64,000 bases of DNA from Gemella haemolysans (GCF_012273215.1 NZ_CP050965.1:372001-436000); one strand, 5' to 3'. Counted from the first letter of the stretch, positions 8,206-17,151 are shown. Numbers and translations: made by a program. The notes: generated from the letters alone by a model not told the origin.

Positions 8206-9489
8206 GTGAAGATGATTAAAACATTTTTTAGAGAAGAACTCTATGAAGAAATTTGGGAAATAAGTGCTAAGCAAGTTTCATTAAAATATGATTTAAACTA
8301 CTCTGATTTACTAAAAAAATGTAGAGAAGCTGATATCCCGATTCCTAAGAGTGGTTATTGGTATAGGAAAAAAACTGGACAAGATTTAACTGATTTTATA
8401 ATTCCCTTACCTAAAAATAAAGTTAGTGAAGTTCATATTTATAGAAAGACCTTAAAAAATAGTAAATTAAAAAATACCATGAGGAAAGAAGAAACGTCTA
8501 AAGAAAATTTCATAGATAATTATACAATAGATGCTGATAGTATTAAAAATTCATTGTCATTCTTGGATAAAACTAAGGTTAATCGTATTATTGAAGTGAT
8601 TTCAGATCAGACTCATTATTCAAATAAAAGACTTCATAAAATTGTAGCAAATTTGAGAGATAGTATAGAAGAATGGAATAAAAGAGAAAAAGCAGCTGCA
8701 TATCCGTATTTTGATTCTAGGTATAGGTTTAATAATCTGGATAAACCAAGGTTTGTAAAAGATATTCCTTTAAGTTCACTTCCTCGCTTATATTGTTTTT
8801 TAAATACACTTATCACTATTATTGAAAAACTTGGAGATAATATCACAAAAGATTTTGATATTAAAATTAATAAAGATATTGTTAGTTTTGAAATTGTAGA
8901 ATTGACAGATAAAGTAAATCATGAACTAACTAAAGAAGAAGCAAAAAAACTCGCTGAATATAATGATAGTAAGAGATATGATACATATGCCAGTAAACCT
9001 AGAATAAGAAAGTATGATTATATTCCTAATGGTAAATTTCGTTTTAAAATTATAAATGGGAGATATATTAAAGATAGTCAGCAATTTACAATTGAGCAAT
9101 CAATACCAGAAATTGTCATTATGATTTATCAGGAATATTATAAAGTTAAAAACTTGAGGATTGAACGAGAAGAAGCAGCACGTCGTTACGCAGAAGGGAT
9201 GGAAATCAAAAGAAAATTACAAGAGGAGATTGAAGAAGAGAAAAAACGAACTTTATCTCTGCTTAATATGTTAGATGATTTTCAAAAGGCAAATGATTTG
9301 AGGAAAATGGCTGATCGCTTAGAAGTGGTTGGTAAAATTAGTGATGATGAAATTAACTGGATTAGAGCTAAGGCTGATTGGCTTGATCCTGTGGTATCAT
9401 CAACTGATGAATTATTAGGAGATAGGAATCATCATGATTCTAAAGAACAAAAAGAGAGATATCTAAGTGAGAAAAAATATTATTGGTAA
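8206..9489 (+). CDS. Conserved hypothetical protein with ELYEEIW/GYWYRK N-terminal motif
   Basis: About 427 aa. Start GTG 8206 sits six bases after aaaggtg; GTG 8197 and ATG 8212 are alternatives. The N-terminal 50 residues (REELYEEIW, SLKYDLNYSDLLKKC, IPIPKSGYWYRKKTGQ) match a motif I recall from many uncharacterised bacterial proteins (REELY..VW..P, SD..L.K.CR, IP.P..GYWARK.AG), likely a small HTH-like domain. A long coiled coil rich in E/K/R (about residues 315-365) follows. No catalytic motif is visible. Function is unknown. Confidence 0.6.
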   Translation: MKMIKTFFREELYEEIWEISAKQVSLKYDLNYSDLLKKCREADIPIPKSGYWYRKKTGQDLTDFIIPLPKNKVSEVHIYRKTLKNSKLKNTMRKEETSKENFIDNYTIDADSIKNSLSFLDKTKVNRIIEVISDQTHYSNKRLHKIVANLRDSIEEWNKREKAAAYPYFDSRYRFNNLDKPRFVKDIPLSSLPRLYCFLNTLITIIEKLGDNITKDFDIKINKDIVSFEIVELTDKVNHELTKEEAKKLAEYNDSKRYDTYASKPRIRKYDYIPNGKFRFKIINGRYIKDSQQFTIEQSIPEIVIMIYQEYYKVKNLRIEREEAARRYAEGMEIKRKLQEEIEEEKKRTLSLLNMLDDFQKANDLRKMADRLEVVGKISDDEINWIRAKADWLDPVVSSTDELLGDRNHHDSKEQKERYLSEKKYYW

Positions 9490-9611
9490 ATTTATTGATT
9501 GTGTACTTAAGTGATGAAAAAATAATGAAAAATTTGTTGTTAAGTTAAAATTATTTTATGAAGAGTAAAAGCTATTAAAGAAAAAGAGATATAAAAATAG
9601 GAAAATTACAA

Positions 9612-9658
9612 TAATAATACCCCTTTTACTGGACTAAACAGTAGAAGGGGTATTATTA
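9612..9658 (+). terminator. Rho-independent terminator
   Basis: AATACCCCTTTTACTG and CAGTAGAAGGGGTATT form a long, nearly perfect stem with a 7-nt loop. It closes the accessory block before the TetR/ABC locus. The remainder of 9490-9910 contains no gene I can support; it is very AT-rich. Confidence 0.85.
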
Positions 9659-9914
9659 TGTGTTATAGTATTAAATTTAATAATTTTGATATTTAACATA
9701 TATGCTGGAATATTTTCTTTGGACTGTTAAAAAAGAATAGTCAGGTTAAACATTTTTTTGATTTTTTTATTTCTCAATTTATTTACTAATTAGATGTGAC
9801 ATAAAAGGAAAAAAAAAAATAAAAGTATATGTCTAAAATAGATAGCTTAGTATTACAACTAGAATTTACATTAGGACCAAACTTTTAAAATAAGTTTAGG
9901 AAATAATAAGAAAC

Positions 9915-9965
9915 TTGACATTATTAGTTTAGTGGATTATAATGAAATTACATACCATTGGTATG
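9915..9965 (+). promoter_or_regulatory. tetR promoter with overlapping palindromic operator
   Basis: TTGACA (9915-9920) and TATAAT (9938-9943) are spaced 17 bp apart. Eight bases after the -10 lies CATACCATTGGTATG (9951-9965), a palindrome with one central mismatch. It matches the three palindromes at 10713-10801, so the TetR protein encoded just downstream is expected to repress its own promoter here. Confidence 0.8.
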
Positions 9966-9981
9966 ATAGGAAGGAGATATT

Positions 9982-10617
9982 ATGGCGAGGAATAGAAATC
10001 CACATGAAACTAGAAAAAAAATACTAGAAGTTTCTAAAGATTTATTTTTAAAAAAGGGATTTGATAATACCTCAATACAAGATATAATAAATGGATTAGG
10101 TGGATTGACGAAAGGTGTTATTTATCATCATTTTGAATCGAAACAGGAGATATTACAATCAATTATTAGAGAAAATAATCAAGAAATTCTAAATTATAAT
10201 TGGAGGGGAGATACTGGATTAGAAAAAATACAAAATTCTTTGATGGATGCTCTCTCTAATTTTGAACAACAAAGGCTTGTATATTCAGCTTCGATAAAGT
10301 TAAGAAGTCCACGTTTGTTAGGAGAACAGTATTTAAGTTTATTTTCTGATTTTTTACCAGAAATTAGAGAAAGAGTTTACGAAGGTGTTAAAGATGAATC
10401 AATTAAAACAGAATATCCAGAAGAACTGGCTGATTTGATTGTTTTAACTTTGAATATTTGGATTGGATTCCAAATTTCTGTTTATTCAGTAGAGGAACTG
10501 AAGAGAAAAATGAAATTCATTAAACTTTCTTTTGATGGACTAGATGTAAACTTGATTTCTGATGAAATGATGGGGGTAATTTTCCAATTATTTGATCACT
10601 TAAAAGGTGTTAAATAG
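9982..10617 (+). CDS. TetR/AcrR-family transcriptional repressor
   Basis: 211 aa. The N-terminal HTH is canonical: TRKKILEVSKDLFLKKGFD, then the recognition helix region GGLTKGVIYHHFESKQEIL (about residues 39-57). The C-terminal ligand domain is variable. It is preceded by a consensus promoter and a CATACC-N3-GGTATG palindrome, and the same palindrome occurs three times upstream of the following ABC operon. I infer that it represses both units and is released by a small molecule or peptide, which cannot be identified from sequence. Confidence 0.9.
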   Translation: MARNRNPHETRKKILEVSKDLFLKKGFDNTSIQDIINGLGGLTKGVIYHHFESKQEILQSIIRENNQEILNYNWRGDTGLEKIQNSLMDALSNFEQQRLVYSASIKLRSPRLLGEQYLSLFSDFLPEIRERVYEGVKDESIKTEYPEELADLIVLTLNIWIGFQISVYSVEELKRKMKFIKLSFDGLDVNLISDEMMGVIFQLFDHLKGVK

Positions 10618-10712
10618 ATAGACTTATTATATGCTTGTTAGTAATAACTTTTTATCGATTTAATCAGTTATTGTTCTATAAATATATTTTAAGTATTTGA
10701 TATTTTAAAAAT

Positions 10713-10801
10713 AACATACTTAGGTATGTTATTAAAAATCTTATTTACATACCGGTAGTATGTTTATATTTTTTAAACTTATACATACTGGAGGTATGTA
10801 T
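10713..10801 (+). promoter_or_regulatory. Triple TetR-type operator upstream of the ABC operon
   Basis: Three palindromes lie in 89 bp: AACATACTTAGGTATGTT (10713-10730), ACATACCGGTAGTATGT (10747-10763) and ACATACTGGAGGTATGT (10783-10799). They share the half-site ACATAC with the operator at 9951. Candidate -10 hexamers (TATATT 10765-10770; TATAAT 10799-10804) abut the second and third sites, so occupancy would block transcription of the ABC genes starting at 10896. Confidence 0.8.
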
Positions 10802-10895
10802 AATATTGTTATTTTATTAAAATGATTATTTTAAATATGTGTTAAGAACAGTTTAAATAATATGAAATATATTTACTTTTAGGAGGAAAAAATCT

Positions 10896-11636
10896 ATGTT
10901 GTCGCTTATTAAGATTGAAATCAATAAGGTTTCTAAATCTAAATTATTGTTGGCTTGGTTTGTTACTATATTGATAGTATCAGGTGTTACAGGAATTATT
11001 ATCATGGGGCTAGGTACGGATAATAAATTAGGAGAATTTGTAGGGCAGAGTTCTAATGATTTTAGAATTGCTGATAAATGGGGAAATTGGGCAATTGCAA
11101 CATCATTGTTTTCATCTTTATTTACAAAAGCAGCATTTTTAATTTTTGAAGCATATTTATTGTCTACGATTTTTATTGATGAATTTAAACAAAGAACAAT
11201 TTTTCAGTTGTTTTCTTATCCTATTTCTAAAATAAAATTACTATGGGGAAAAGTTATATCGGTAATTTTAATATCATTTATTGCTCATTTTACTGCACAT
11301 GTAATTATTCAATTATTAATTAATTTAGTTGCGGTTTTAACTGAATCAAACTATATCCCAGTAGTTAATCAATTAATTAATTTAGTTGGAATTTCGTTTG
11401 GGACAGTACTAATTGGGGTATTACCTTTTGTTATAGGTATGATTAAGTATTCAACACCTATAACAATGCTTTCAGGACTTGGTTTAGCAGCATTACTAAC
11501 TAATGCAACCCCAGGGAGTTTAACTAATAATTTTGTTGGCAACCCATTGTTCTTAATCTTTGCTAGTTTCATAAGTATAATTATTGCTTCAGTTTCAATT
11601 TATAATATTTCAAGAAAAGATATTAATATCAAATAG
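10896..11636 (+). CDS. ABC-2 type permease
   Basis: 246 aa integral membrane protein with about six hydrophobic segments: near 20-38, 65-85, 105-125, 140-160, 165-190 and 220-238. The layout (MLSLIKIEINKVSKSK... with a large first extracellular loop and an FKQRTIFQLFSYP cytoplasmic motif) is that of bacitracin/lantibiotic-type ABC-2 permeases such as BcrB. RBS aggagg precedes ATG 10896. It is the first gene after the triple operator and pairs with the ATPase at 11806. Export of an antimicrobial or toxic compound is a reasonable inference. Confidence 0.85.
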   Translation: MLSLIKIEINKVSKSKLLLAWFVTILIVSGVTGIIIMGLGTDNKLGEFVGQSSNDFRIADKWGNWAIATSLFSSLFTKAAFLIFEAYLLSTIFIDEFKQRTIFQLFSYPISKIKLLWGKVISVILISFIAHFTAHVIIQLLINLVAVLTESNYIPVVNQLINLVGISFGTVLIGVLPFVIGMIKYSTPITMLSGLGLAALLTNATPGSLTNNFVGNPLFLIFASFISIIIASVSIYNISRKDINIK

Positions 11637-11805
11637 TTATAGATTAATTTAGTGGAATGAATTTTTTCAGGAATAAAATAAAATGACTAAAATAAGCAAT
11701 TTTTTGATAATTACTTTAAAAGAAGATACTATACAAGTTGGTATTTATGCTCCTGAAGAAAAGAATCCTGGATTGGAAGTTGGATATAGAAAGAGAGGTA
11801 TAGAA

Positions 11806-12525
11806 ATGAGAAATGTTGTTGAAATTAAAGAACTTTTTAAAACTATTGATAAGGAAGAAATCTTGAGTGGTATTAACCTTCAAATTGCTGAAGGAGAAAT
11901 ATATGGTTTTTTAGGTCCCAATGGTGCCGGGAAAACAACTTTAATGAAATGTATGTTGACCTTATCAACTATTACATCTGGTAGTATTGAAATTTTCGGG
12001 AAAAGTTTACAAGAACACAGAGAGGAAATTCTAAGTCAGATTGGTAGTATTATTGAAACACCAATTTTTTATGAAAACTGTACTGCAAAAGAAGTCTTGA
12101 AAATTCATGCTCAGTATATGGAGAAAAATATTACTGAATTAGATATAATGAGTAGCTTAAGTATGGTAGGATTAAAAAATACGACTAAAAAAGTAAAAGA
12201 ATTTTCGTTAGGTATGAGACAGAGACTTGGTTTAGCTAGAGCTTTTTTAACAAAACCTAGATTATTAATTTTAGATGAACCAATCAATGGTTTAGATCCA
12301 ATAGGAATTCAAGAAATTCGAAATCTTTTGCTGTCGCTTTCTAAGGAACATGGAATTACAATATTAATCTCAAGTCATACCTTATCTGAAATTTCACAAA
12401 TAGCAGATAAGATAGGTGTTATAAAAAATGGAGAAATGATTGAACAAATCTCTATGAAAGAAATTATGAGGGAGAATATTGACTTAGAAGAATATTTTAT
12501 GTCGCATTTTATAAATAAAATTTAA
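11806..12525 (+). CDS. ABC transporter ATP-binding protein (BcrA-like)
   Basis: I prefer ATG 11806 (239 aa), which follows agagaggt; the frame is open upstream to 11683 but that extension is unlike the family. Motifs: Walker A GPNGAGKTT, signature FSLGMRQRLGL, Walker B LLILDEP followed by INGLDP, and the switch His in ISSHTLSE. This is the DrrA/BcrA type that works with separate ABC-2 permeases, here the gene at 10896. It is followed 21 bp later by a second, self-contained ABC exporter. Confidence 0.87.
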   Translation: MRNVVEIKELFKTIDKEEILSGINLQIAEGEIYGFLGPNGAGKTTLMKCMLTLSTITSGSIEIFGKSLQEHREEILSQIGSIIETPIFYENCTAKEVLKIHAQYMEKNITELDIMSSLSMVGLKNTTKKVKEFSLGMRQRLGLARAFLTKPRLLILDEPINGLDPIGIQEIRNLLLSLSKEHGITILISSHTLSEISQIADKIGVIKNGEMIEQISMKEIMRENIDLEEYFMSHFINKI

Positions 12526-12546
12526 GAATTAGGAGGTAGATTAAGA

Positions 12547-14229
12547 ATGAAACAATTGATAAAGAAGCATAAAAAATTTTTTTATACTTTTATGATTTTT
12601 AATATGCTAGTTCCTTTAACTAATATTGCTTTTGCTTATTCTATTAAATGTATTATCGATAGTGGAATGTCCCAGAATAGAGAAGCTTTAACCCAAGCAA
12701 TACTAGTGGGGGCTGCTGTTATTTTCATCTATGCTGGTCTTAATTTTATATCTCTTCGATTGAGAAATAAACTTGTTAGAAAAATTATGTCAAGATATAA
12801 AAACAAGGTGTTTCAATCAATTTTAGATAAGAATTATAGAGAATTTTCTAAGGGAAAATCAGGGAAATATATTTCTATATTGACTGAAAATATGAAGAAA
12901 ATCGAGCAGGACTATTTATACCAGTATTTTAATATCTCAAAAAACTTTTCTTTGATGATTTTCTCATTAATAGCCATGTTTATAGGCAATTGGTTTTTAA
13001 CTTTATTGGTTATCATTGCCAGCATTTTTCCAATGATAATTTCAGGAGTTATTGGGCAAAAAACAGCTTCTTTACAAAATAGTATTATTATTGCGGATCA
13101 AAAGTATTTAGCTAAGGTTAAAGATATTCTATCAGGCTTTCTGGTTATTAAAAGTTTTAACGTGAAAGAGGATGTTCGTCAAGACTACAGCCTTGAAAGT
13201 GAAAAATTGGATGAGATATATTTTATGAAAGGTAAATTTGATATTCTATCTAATATTATTTCTCAGCTTTCAGGGATGATTGTTTTTTTAGTAGCCTTTG
13301 GTGGAGGAATGTATCTCGTCTTCGATGGTCATACCACAATTGGAAGTGTAACAGCTATTGTTCAATTAGTCAATTTTGTAGTAATGCCACTAAATGAAAT
13401 TGGTATGGGAATAAGTAAATTCCGTGAAGGACAGGCGACATTTGGTTCGTTTGAAATGAAGGATATAACCGAACTTCAAACTGGTAAAAGGAAAGAATAT
13501 TTCAATGATGTTATTTCTTTTTCAAATATTGATTTTTCTTATCCTAATTCTGAAGAAAAAATTTTTAATAATTTATCTTTGAATATCAAAAAGGGTGAAA
13601 AAATTGCAATAGTAGGTATGTCAGGGAGTGGGAAATCAACTTTACTCAATTTATTACTGAATTTTTATGATGTGACAAGTGGGCATATTTCAATTGATAA
13701 TCAAAATTTGCAAGATATTTCATCAGAGAGCCTATATAATTTAATGACTGTTGTTCAGCAAGATGTTTATATTTTTGATGATACCTTAAGTGCAAATATT
13801 ACCCTTAATCAACCTTTCACAGAAGATGATATAAAGCAAGCTGTGCAGCAGTCTGGGTTAGAAAATTATATTTTAGAAAATGAATTAGGTCTACAAACTT
13901 TATGCGGAGAGAATGGATCAAATCTATCTGGTGGAGAAAAACAAAGACTTAGTATTGCACGTGCCTTAATTCGTAAAACCCCAATCTTATTATTGGATGA
14001 GGCTACCTCATCTTTGGATAATCAAGTTACTGCTGAAATTGAAAATTCAATCTTGAAAATTCGAGATTTGACAGCTCTTGTTGTCACACACAAGTTGAAT
14101 GAAGCTATTTTGAAAAAATATGATAGAATTATTTTTATGAAAGATGGTATCATTGTAGAAGACGGTCCTTTTCGTGATTTGATCGATAGAAAAGGTGAAT
14201 TTTATAAGTTGTTTGGGTTGAGTGTGTAA
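12547..14229 (+). CDS. ABC exporter with fused membrane and ATPase domains
   Basis: 560 aa. Residues 1-310 form the six-helix type I exporter membrane domain; residues 330-555 form the nucleotide-binding domain with Walker A GMSGSGKST, signature LSGGEKQRLSIARAL, Walker B LLLDEATSSLD and the H-loop VVTHKL. No peptidase C39 domain is present. Half-transporters of this kind export drugs, lipids or peptides and dimerise. Being in the same TetR-controlled unit as a BcrAB-like pair suggests a combined resistance or secretion locus. Confidence 0.88.
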   Translation: MKQLIKKHKKFFYTFMIFNMLVPLTNIAFAYSIKCIIDSGMSQNREALTQAILVGAAVIFIYAGLNFISLRLRNKLVRKIMSRYKNKVFQSILDKNYREFSKGKSGKYISILTENMKKIEQDYLYQYFNISKNFSLMIFSLIAMFIGNWFLTLLVIIASIFPMIISGVIGQKTASLQNSIIIADQKYLAKVKDILSGFLVIKSFNVKEDVRQDYSLESEKLDEIYFMKGKFDILSNIISQLSGMIVFLVAFGGGMYLVFDGHTTIGSVTAIVQLVNFVVMPLNEIGMGISKFREGQATFGSFEMKDITELQTGKRKEYFNDVISFSNIDFSYPNSEEKIFNNLSLNIKKGEKIAIVGMSGSGKSTLLNLLLNFYDVTSGHISIDNQNLQDISSESLYNLMTVVQQDVYIFDDTLSANITLNQPFTEDDIKQAVQQSGLENYILENELGLQTLCGENGSNLSGGEKQRLSIARALIRKTPILLLDEATSSLDNQVTAEIENSILKIRDLTALVVTHKLNEAILKKYDRIIFMKDGIIVEDGPFRDLIDRKGEFYKLFGLSV

Positions 14230-14360
14230 CTTTAATAGTAAAAAATATAATATTATAAAATGTAAATCAAAATTAATGAGTCGATTATGAATTGCTTAAT
14301 GTTTTAAGAGTATAGTTCATATATTTGAGAAATCTGTATGATTCTGTATATTCACTTATA

Positions 14361-14700
14361 ATATTGATAATCTATATCAGTAAAATATATTTGTTGTTTT
14401 CTAATTCTTAATATATAATCTTTAAATAAGAAATATACATGTTTAGGAGAACAAGAATAAAGTTAGAAGATTTTACAGAACAGGAACAAGGATAGATAAA
14501 GAAAGGTCTTACTTTTTCAGTAATCAGTGATAAAGAGGTTGCAGAAAGAATATTTTCATTAGTTCCTGAAGAATTACTGAAGAAAATTCCATTTTTTGTA
14601 AGAAAACATGCTAATACTCGCACAGTTAAGAGAATTTTTATTGAGTATCCAGAAACTTTATGCTGTAGCTCAAAAAGAAGGTGAGTGGTCAGAAATGTCA
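14361..14700. repeat. Left copy of the ~0.4 kb direct repeat bracketing the toxin/immunity array
   Basis: Sequence from aatattgataatctatatca onward recurs at 28862-29200 in the same orientation with few changes. It includes the promoter-like leader and most of a 103-codon gene. After gagtgg the two copies diverge abruptly, marking a recombination boundary. The 14.5 kb between the copies holds the toxin-immunity array. Confidence 0.8.
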
Positions 14701-14790
14701 GGCGATGAAGATGAAGGGAATAAGTTAAATATAACGGAAAAGTATATATCAAAAAGTTCATCATTAATTGTAGGAAAAAATATCGGCGAT
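14450..14790 (+). pseudogene. Dead copy of the 103 aa gene at 28958
   Basis: Compared with the intact copy, the start codon is lost (gaataaag in place of gaatgaag at about 14456), codon 12 is a stop (ggatag), and one extra base (cagaaacttta for cagaacttta) shifts the frame near 14650. The 3' end is replaced by unrelated sequence after gagtgg. The intact protein has no family I recognise. Confidence 0.85.
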
Positions 14791-14827
14791 GCTTCTACAG
14801 GAATGATGAGTTGTTTGGGAAGAGTAT

Positions 14828-15391
14828 TTGGGTGAAATGATGAAAGATAATTATGAAATTATTCCTGTAGGAATCTATCAAAAGCAATCTGTTTTTTATG
14901 ATAAAAGCAGACAAAAATTACTACTCAGAATAGATAAAAAAGAAAGCAGCTATAGTCAATCTTTCTTAGTGATGATTATACTGTTTATGTTGCCAATAGT
15001 TAGATGGTTAAATCAATATCTATTTATAAATATTTTATTATTTAATATTTTAATACTGATATTTGGGACAATTGCAGTTTTTTCTGTTTCGCGAATCTAT
15101 GTTAAAGAGCTGTATAGAGGGATAGAATTATCAGATTTATACCTGTCGAGAGAATCATATGGTATATTTCTTCATCAAGAAAAAAGAAATTCTAAGATTG
15201 CGATTATAACTATCATATCTTTATTTCTAATAGTTACAATTTCTGCTATTCTATATTTACTGACATCGATCTTTTTATTCTTATTTGTTTCCGTCGGTTT
15301 ACTTTTTCCTTTTTGTTTATTCTTAAATACAAAAACGAAAGAACGATATATTATTTTAAATCAATTGATAAAGGAGTTAGAGAATGAGTAA
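14828..15391 (+). CDS. Small multi-TM membrane protein, putative immunity protein
   Basis: 187 aa; ATG at 14840 is an alternative start. An N-terminal cytosolic piece (IPVGIYQKQSVFYDKSRQKL) is followed by four strongly hydrophobic segments near residues 45-62, 65-88, 122-143 and 146-166. The plan resembles the tandem multi-TM immunity proteins (DUF443-like) found beside secreted toxins in staphylococci and streptococci, though I cannot confirm the family. The next, overlapping remnant encodes a degraded paralogue, so the gene was duplicated. Inhibition of a membrane-targeting toxin is an inference. Confidence 0.55.
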   Translation: MGEMMKDNYEIIPVGIYQKQSVFYDKSRQKLLLRIDKKESSYSQSFLVMIILFMLPIVRWLNQYLFINILLFNILILIFGTIAVFSVSRIYVKELYRGIELSDLYLSRESYGIFLHQEKRNSKIAIITIISLFLIVTISAILYLLTSIFLFLFVSVGLLFPFCLFLNTKTKERYIILNQLIKELENE

Positions 15392-15704
15392 GTACTTGAC
15401 TATTGGAAGTGTTGTTCAATTGAGTAAAAGACATGTACGATTATAAAAAATAGTTCTCTTTGGCTACTATAAAAAGAATCCAGTTTATTACGATTTGAAT
15501 GAAGGAAGTCTTAAAGTATCTCAGTAAAAAGAAATTCCTTACAAAATAAATGGTTGGGTTCTCAGTGTAGTATTAGTAGCTCTTCCTATCATGCAGAAGA
15601 TTTCTTCATCATGGACTGTACTGAAAGGTGGTGCTGACCAAATATTATTACCGCAAGACTGGCTATTAGAATGGATTACGGACTTTAGTATAGTTCCTAA
15701 TTGA
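15384..15704 (+). pseudogene. Degraded paralogue/chimera in the immunity array
   Basis: One frame from ATG 15384 (overlapping the previous stop) to TGA 15704 carries in-frame stops at 15444 and 15525. It begins KYLTIGSVVQLSK, like DUF4176 proteins of LXG/T7SS loci, continues with FGYYKKNPVYYDLNEGSL, which parallels the membrane protein upstream (VGIYQKQSVFYDKSRQKL), and ends ADQILLPQDWLLEW. The same ending recurs at 16187-16253. It is therefore a mosaic of array genes. Confidence 0.6.
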
Positions 15705-15736
15705 TGGATTATCAATAATTGAAGGAGAAAAGAGAT

Positions 15737-16003
15737 ATGACAAGTAGTTTAAAGCGAATTGCTGAAAAAATTGTTTTTATTATTGAAGAAGATTACCCCA
15801 AACAAAAAAGTGTTACAGGCTCAATTCAAAGTATTTATCAATTAGCAAATGAAATTGTAGAAAGTGGAGAAGTAGCAAAAAACATAAATTTTAAAAGTCT
15901 AGTTAGAATGTTTGCAGATGAGACAACGCATTATCAAAGTGAGATTATTTACTTACTTCAAGATTTAGATAAGGAATTGAAAAAAAATGAACATAAAAGA
16001 TAG
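15737..16003 (+). CDS. 88 aa array protein, paralogue A
   Basis: ATG 15737 is chosen because aaggag (15722-15727) lies upstream and the length then matches the paralogue at 16266 (88 aa). It is all-helical and acidic. The last 20 residues (IIYLLQDLDKELKKNE, then H/RQR) are nearly identical in the two paralogues while the N-terminal parts have diverged. The stop overlaps the start of an SseB-like remnant. Tandem copies followed by another immunity-type gene suggest an immunity or antitoxin role, but no family is recognised. Confidence 0.5.
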   Translation: MTSSLKRIAEKIVFIIEEDYPKQKSVTGSIQSIYQLANEIVESGEVAKNINFKSLVRMFADETTHYQSEIIYLLQDLDKELKKNEHKR

Positions 16004-16253
16004 TTTACAACATTTTTCATTGAATCGAACAGAAGAGAATAGGTCGAATCTTCTTCCAGATATTGAGAAATGGACGCTGTTCGTCCCTATAAGATGGGTA
16101 AATAAGTAGATGTTCCGCATTCTCCATATTTAAGATGGAACAGAAATTTTTTATCTGCAGTAAGTAGTAAGGTGTATATTTAAGCTGACCAAATATTATT
16201 ACCACAGGGATGGTCGCAGGATTGGGTTGTGAATGTAAGGACTGTCCCTAATT
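15987..16253 (+). pseudogene. SseB-N-like remnant with foreign tail, copy 1
   Basis: ATG 15987 opens MNIKDSLQHFSLNRTEENR and the SseB-like core LFVPIRW, then hits a stop at about 16107. Downstream sequence continues to match the copy at 16516 (ttccgcattctccatat), then switches near 16187 to a tail encoding ADQILLPQGWSQDW, shared with the remnant ending at 15704. It shows recombination between array units. Confidence 0.6.
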
Positions 16254-16265
16254 AAGGAGTAGATT

Positions 16266-16532
16266 ATGAGTATGAAATCAATAGAGATAGCCAATAAAAT
16301 TTTAGAAATAATGGATAAACAGTATCCTTCAGAAATACAGGAAAAAGGAGCAATTAACACTCTTTATACCATTATTAGATCAATAAAGGAAACAGAAACT
16401 ATCCCATCGAATGTTCATCTTAAGGAGCATGCACGTATGTTGATAGATGCAACTGCTAATTATAATTTAGAAATCATCTACCTACTTCAAGATTTAGATA
16501 AGGAATTAAAAAAGAATGAACGTCAAAGATAG
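16266..16532 (+). CDS. 88 aa array protein, paralogue B
   Basis: Second copy of the small helical protein at 15737, starting after aaggag. The C-terminal half (LEIIYLLQDLDKELKKNERQR, partly shown) is almost identical to paralogue A, the N-terminal half diverged. Codons overlap the next ORF (ATG 16516). No family is recognised; the tandem arrangement in an immunity array is the only functional hint. Confidence 0.5.
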   Translation: MSMKSIEIANKILEIMDKQYPSEIQEKGAINTLYTIIRSIKETETIPSNVHLKEHARMLIDATANYNLEIIYLLQDLDKELKKNERQR

Positions 16533-16692
16533 TTTACAACGTTTTTCATCAAATAGAACAGAAAAAAATAGGGAACAGCTTCTTTCAAATTTGGAGAAAA
16601 GTTCACTTTTTGTTCCAGTAAGATGGATTGATGAGCAGACGTTCCGCATTCTCCATATTCAGGATGGAACAGAAAATTTTTATCTGCAGTAA
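16516..16692 (+). CDS. Truncated SseB N-terminal-domain-like ORF (58 aa)
   Basis: ATG 16516 lies inside the preceding gene's last codons, giving 58 aa with EQLLSNLEKSSLFVPVRW and FRILHIQDGTENFYLQ before TAA 16690-16692. The pattern (LL..S.LFVPV..., ...DG..FYLP) resembles the N-terminus of SseB-family proteins, which are usually over 100 aa; this one stops just where the domain would continue. It is probably a 3'-truncated immunity-type gene, although it is still open. Confidence 0.45.
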   Translation: MNVKDSLQRFSSNRTEKNREQLLSNLEKSSLFVPVRWIDEQTFRILHIQDGTENFYLQ

Positions 16693-16741
16693 GTAGTAAG
16701 GTGTGTATTTAAAATGAAAATAATTCCAGAAGGAGAAATAA

Positions 16742-17125
16742 ATGGAAAAGCAATATGTAAGCGAGTCATTAAGAATAGCAAATGATATTATTCAATTGGT
16801 TAAAATTGATCTAGGGGACGAAATGAATAGGCAAATTTTAGCTTCCTATATATTTGGTGTTTTAAATGCTAAAGCAATTCAAGAGTCCATTTCTCCAATC
16901 GATGTTCAAGTTACAATGATTCGTGTTGGAATAAAAGCATTGGGCTATAGTCCAGAGGCAGCTACTCAAATGACGCAATTTGTTATCGATGCCACAGATA
17001 AGAATTTCCACCCGACTGTATATGCAATAATACATAGAGGAATAGAGGCGTTTTATCTCTATAGTAATGAGAAGTACGAGCAATTAAAAGAGGATTTTGA
17101 TAATATAATGGCATCCATAAAATAA
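16742..17125 (+). CDS. Imm48-family-like immunity protein
   Basis: 127 aa. The sequence (SLRIANDIIQLVK, DEMNRQILASYIFGVLNAKAI, HPTVYAIIHRGIEAFY; short segments) matches what I remember of Firmicute immunity proteins labelled Imm48. It is helical and cytosolic with no signal. RBS aaggag lies upstream. Its cognate toxin tail is not adjacent; decayed array units precede it. It would neutralise a polymorphic toxin delivered by related cells. The family number is by recall only. Confidence 0.6.
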   Translation: MEKQYVSESLRIANDIIQLVKIDLGDEMNRQILASYIFGVLNAKAIQESISPIDVQVTMIRVGIKALGYSPEAATQMTQFVIDATDKNFHPTVYAIIHRGIEAFYLYSNEKYEQLKEDFDNIMASIK

Positions 17126-17151
17126 GGTAGATTTGCTTTAAGAAGAAAATA

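Noticed and set aside
11683..11805. N-terminal extension of the BcrA-like ATPase
   Set aside because: The extension has no RBS and does not resemble ABC ATPases, whereas ATG 11806 has agagaggt upstream and starts at the usual family position.
14408..14764. Minus-strand ORF in the left repeat (and its twin at 28909-29118)
   Set aside because: Its sequence is the antisense of the 103 aa gene; the plus-strand copy at 28958 has an RBS and start, so the minus frame is a shadow.
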